From positions 1 to 64,000 of the forward strand of contig JANXSY010000173.1 of NCBI GenBank assembly GCA_025356435.1: DNA of 64,000 bases, read 5' to 3'. Each line of letters opens with the position of its first letter. Position 1 is the first letter of the stretch. The notes under the pieces were generated by a model that had not been told where the DNA came from, ran no database searches, and saw only the letters and a list, made by a program, of their open reading frames with translations. The DNA is from Isosphaeraceae bacterium (GTDB taxonomy: Bacteria; Planctomycetota; Planctomycetia; Isosphaerales; Isosphaeraceae). Shown piece after piece: positions 62,819 through 64,000 of the stretch. Made by a program: the position numbers and the translations under genes.

Positions 62819-64000
62819 ATGCGTTTGCTCCTCTACACGAACGTCTTCCCGAACCCCGTCTTGCCGACCAAGGGGACTTTCAACCGCCAGCTCGCGCGAG
62901 CCTTGGCCGTTGAACATGACCTCCGGGTCATCACGCCGGTCTCCTGGGTCGAGGAGTTGAAGGCCGGGAAGTCGATCCGACGTGATGTCGTGGACGGGAT
63001 CGCAGTCCGCTATCCCCGCTTCGTCTACCCGCCGAAGGTCGGCCGCGAGCATTTCGGCTGGTGGCTCTGGCATTCGTCCCGAAGGACGGCGGAAAGCCTC
63101 TTCAAGGAATGGCGTCCTGATGCCGTCGTTGCCTACTGGTCTCATCCAGATGGAGAGGTCGCGGTCCGCCTCGCGCGGGGGCTGTGCGTGCCGGGCGTCG
63201 TCATGGTCGGCGGCTCCGATGTTAACCTGCTGATGAAAGCTGGGCGACGGCGGGCCAAGATCCTCGCCGTATTGAATGCGGCCGACGCGGTTGTCACCGT
63301 GAGTCATGACTTGCGAGCTACCCTGCTCGCGGCTGGCATACCGGCCGAGAAGATCTGCGTGATCGATCGCGGCGTCGACGCCGGTACGTTCTTCCCTGGC
63401 GACCGAGCCGAGGCGAGACGTCGGCTCGGACTGCCCGTCGATGGTCGCCTGATCCTCTGGGTCGGCCGGATGGTCGAGGTGAAGGGGCTCGACGTGCTCC
63501 TCTCGGCCTGTTCTGAGCTGAAAACGAGGGGCGAATCATTCCGCGTTCAGCTCGTTGGTGACGGCGGCCTCCGCAAAGCGCTCGAGGCCCGATTGATCGC
63601 TTTGGGACTGAGCGACGTCGTCGGGTTCGCGGGGTCGAAATCCCACGACGCCTTGCCCGACTGGTATCGCGCAGCGGATCTGACCGTTCTGCCGAGCCTG
63701 ATGGAGGGCATCCCGAACGTACTCCGCGAGTCGCTCGCGTGCGGTACCCCCTTTGTCGCCAGTCGGGTTGGCGGAATTCCGGAACTTGTCGGCGGGATCG
63801 AAGACCGTTGTCCGCTCGTCCCGCCGGGCGATCCGGTCGCGCTGGCCGACGCGCTGGCGATGGCCCTGCGATCGGTCGACGTTCGGCCGACCTCGGCGCT
63901 CGGGTCGTCGCTGAGTTGGGCTGAGTCGGCGTCGAGCCTGATCCGCCTGGTCGATTCGCTGAGGTCGCCAGCACCGGCCAAGTCCGGGGAGGGAGCATCA
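62819..64000 (+). CDS. GT4-family glycosyltransferase, 3' end cut by window
   Basis: At least 394 residues are visible and the frame is open at the window end. 'LLLYTNVFPNPVLPTKGTFNRQLARALA' opens the protein; 'RLILWVGRMVEVKGLDVLLSA' and 'VLPSLMEGIPNVLRESLACGTPFVASRVGG' form the donor site. The visible part already covers the full GT4 domain, so little is missing. 75 bases separate it from the previous glycosyltransferase. Confidence 0.85.
   Translation, partial: MRLLLYTNVFPNPVLPTKGTFNRQLARALAVEHDLRVITPVSWVEELKAGKSIRRDVVDGIAVRYPRFVYPPKVGREHFGWWLWHSSRRTAESLFKEWRPDAVVAYWSHPDGEVAVRLARGLCVPGVVMVGGSDVNLLMKAGRRRAKILAVLNAADAVVTVSHDLRATLLAAGIPAEKICVIDRGVDAGTFFPGDRAEARRRLGLPVDGRLILWVGRMVEVKGLDVLLSACSELKTRGESFRVQLVGDGGLRKALEARLIALGLSDVVGFAGSKSHDALPDWYRAADLTVLPSLMEGIPNVLRESLACGTPFVASRVGGIPELVGGIEDRCPLVPPGDPVALADALAMALRSVDVRPTSALGSSLSWAESASSLIRLVDSLRSPAPAKSGEGAS

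Noticed and set aside
1-64000. tRNA, rRNA or insertion sequence genes
   Set aside because: By eye no tRNA cloverleaf, rRNA segment, transposase or terminal inverted repeat pair was found; a tRNAscan or IS search would settle it.

Overview
The window is high-GC bacterial DNA, almost fully coding, and its gene content points to a planctomycete, probably of the Isosphaeraceae type. The evidence is a PVC-type propeller/HEAT/cytochrome c protein, a redoxin/cytochrome/copper-monooxygenase fusion, VIT-VWA and Hsp70-VWA proteins, a dispersed GAACGAAGCCAA-type intergenic repeat, and two exosortases. The family-level placement is inference; there is no rRNA gene in the window.

1-17.6 kb is mixed housekeeping and secreted genes. 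They are: the 3' part of an MlaD/MCE gene; a FlgM-like anti-sigma factor behind a sigma-28-like promoter; two large heme-binding secreted proteins and a small secreted protein; an alpha/beta hydrolase; RNase D; a TIM-barrel sugar isomerase-like protein; GluQ; release factor 2 with its programmed +1 frameshift; a hypothetical protein; GlyA; and a polytopic membrane protein.

17.7-26.4 kb (minus strand) is an unusual operon. In transcription order it encodes a lidless Hsp70, a Uma2-family protein, an Hsp70-VWA fusion, a membrane-FHA protein, an FHA-membrane protein, a secreted or anchored VWA protein, and then CvpA beyond a hairpin. Two joints are 4-nt ATGA overlaps. The likely theme is a membrane-linked, phosphopeptide-reading chaperone/adhesion assembly, function unknown. 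MscL with a C-terminal zinc ribbon and a large VIT-VWA protein follow on the plus strand. An array of short dispersed repeats then separates this from the polysaccharide region.

30-64 kb is one long exopolysaccharide/exosortase region in two halves. The first half (30.2-49.8 kb) has a polysaccharide deacetylase, an ATP-grasp ligase, an exosortase, two nucleotide-sugar epimerases, an FkbM methyltransferase, an acyltransferase-3, an O-antigen ligase-like protein, a serine-acetyltransferase-like protein and many GT4 glycosyltransferases, with long runs of ATGA overlaps. The second half (50-64 kb) opens with two small orphan genes. It then has a second exosortase, a Wzz/BY-kinase, EpsI, an initiating sugar transferase, an O-antigen ligase-like protein, a flippase and a hexapeptide acyltransferase. 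It ends with a free-standing carrier protein, a class-II synthetase-like amino acid:[carrier protein] ligase and two GT4 enzymes; the last is cut by the window end.

The two most promising unusual systems are the carrier protein plus aminoacyl ligase embedded in the polysaccharide operon, which suggests aminoacylation of a glycan or lipid carrier, and the Hsp70/VWA/FHA operon. No PEP-CTERM substrate, tRNA, rRNA, CRISPR array or insertion sequence was found.
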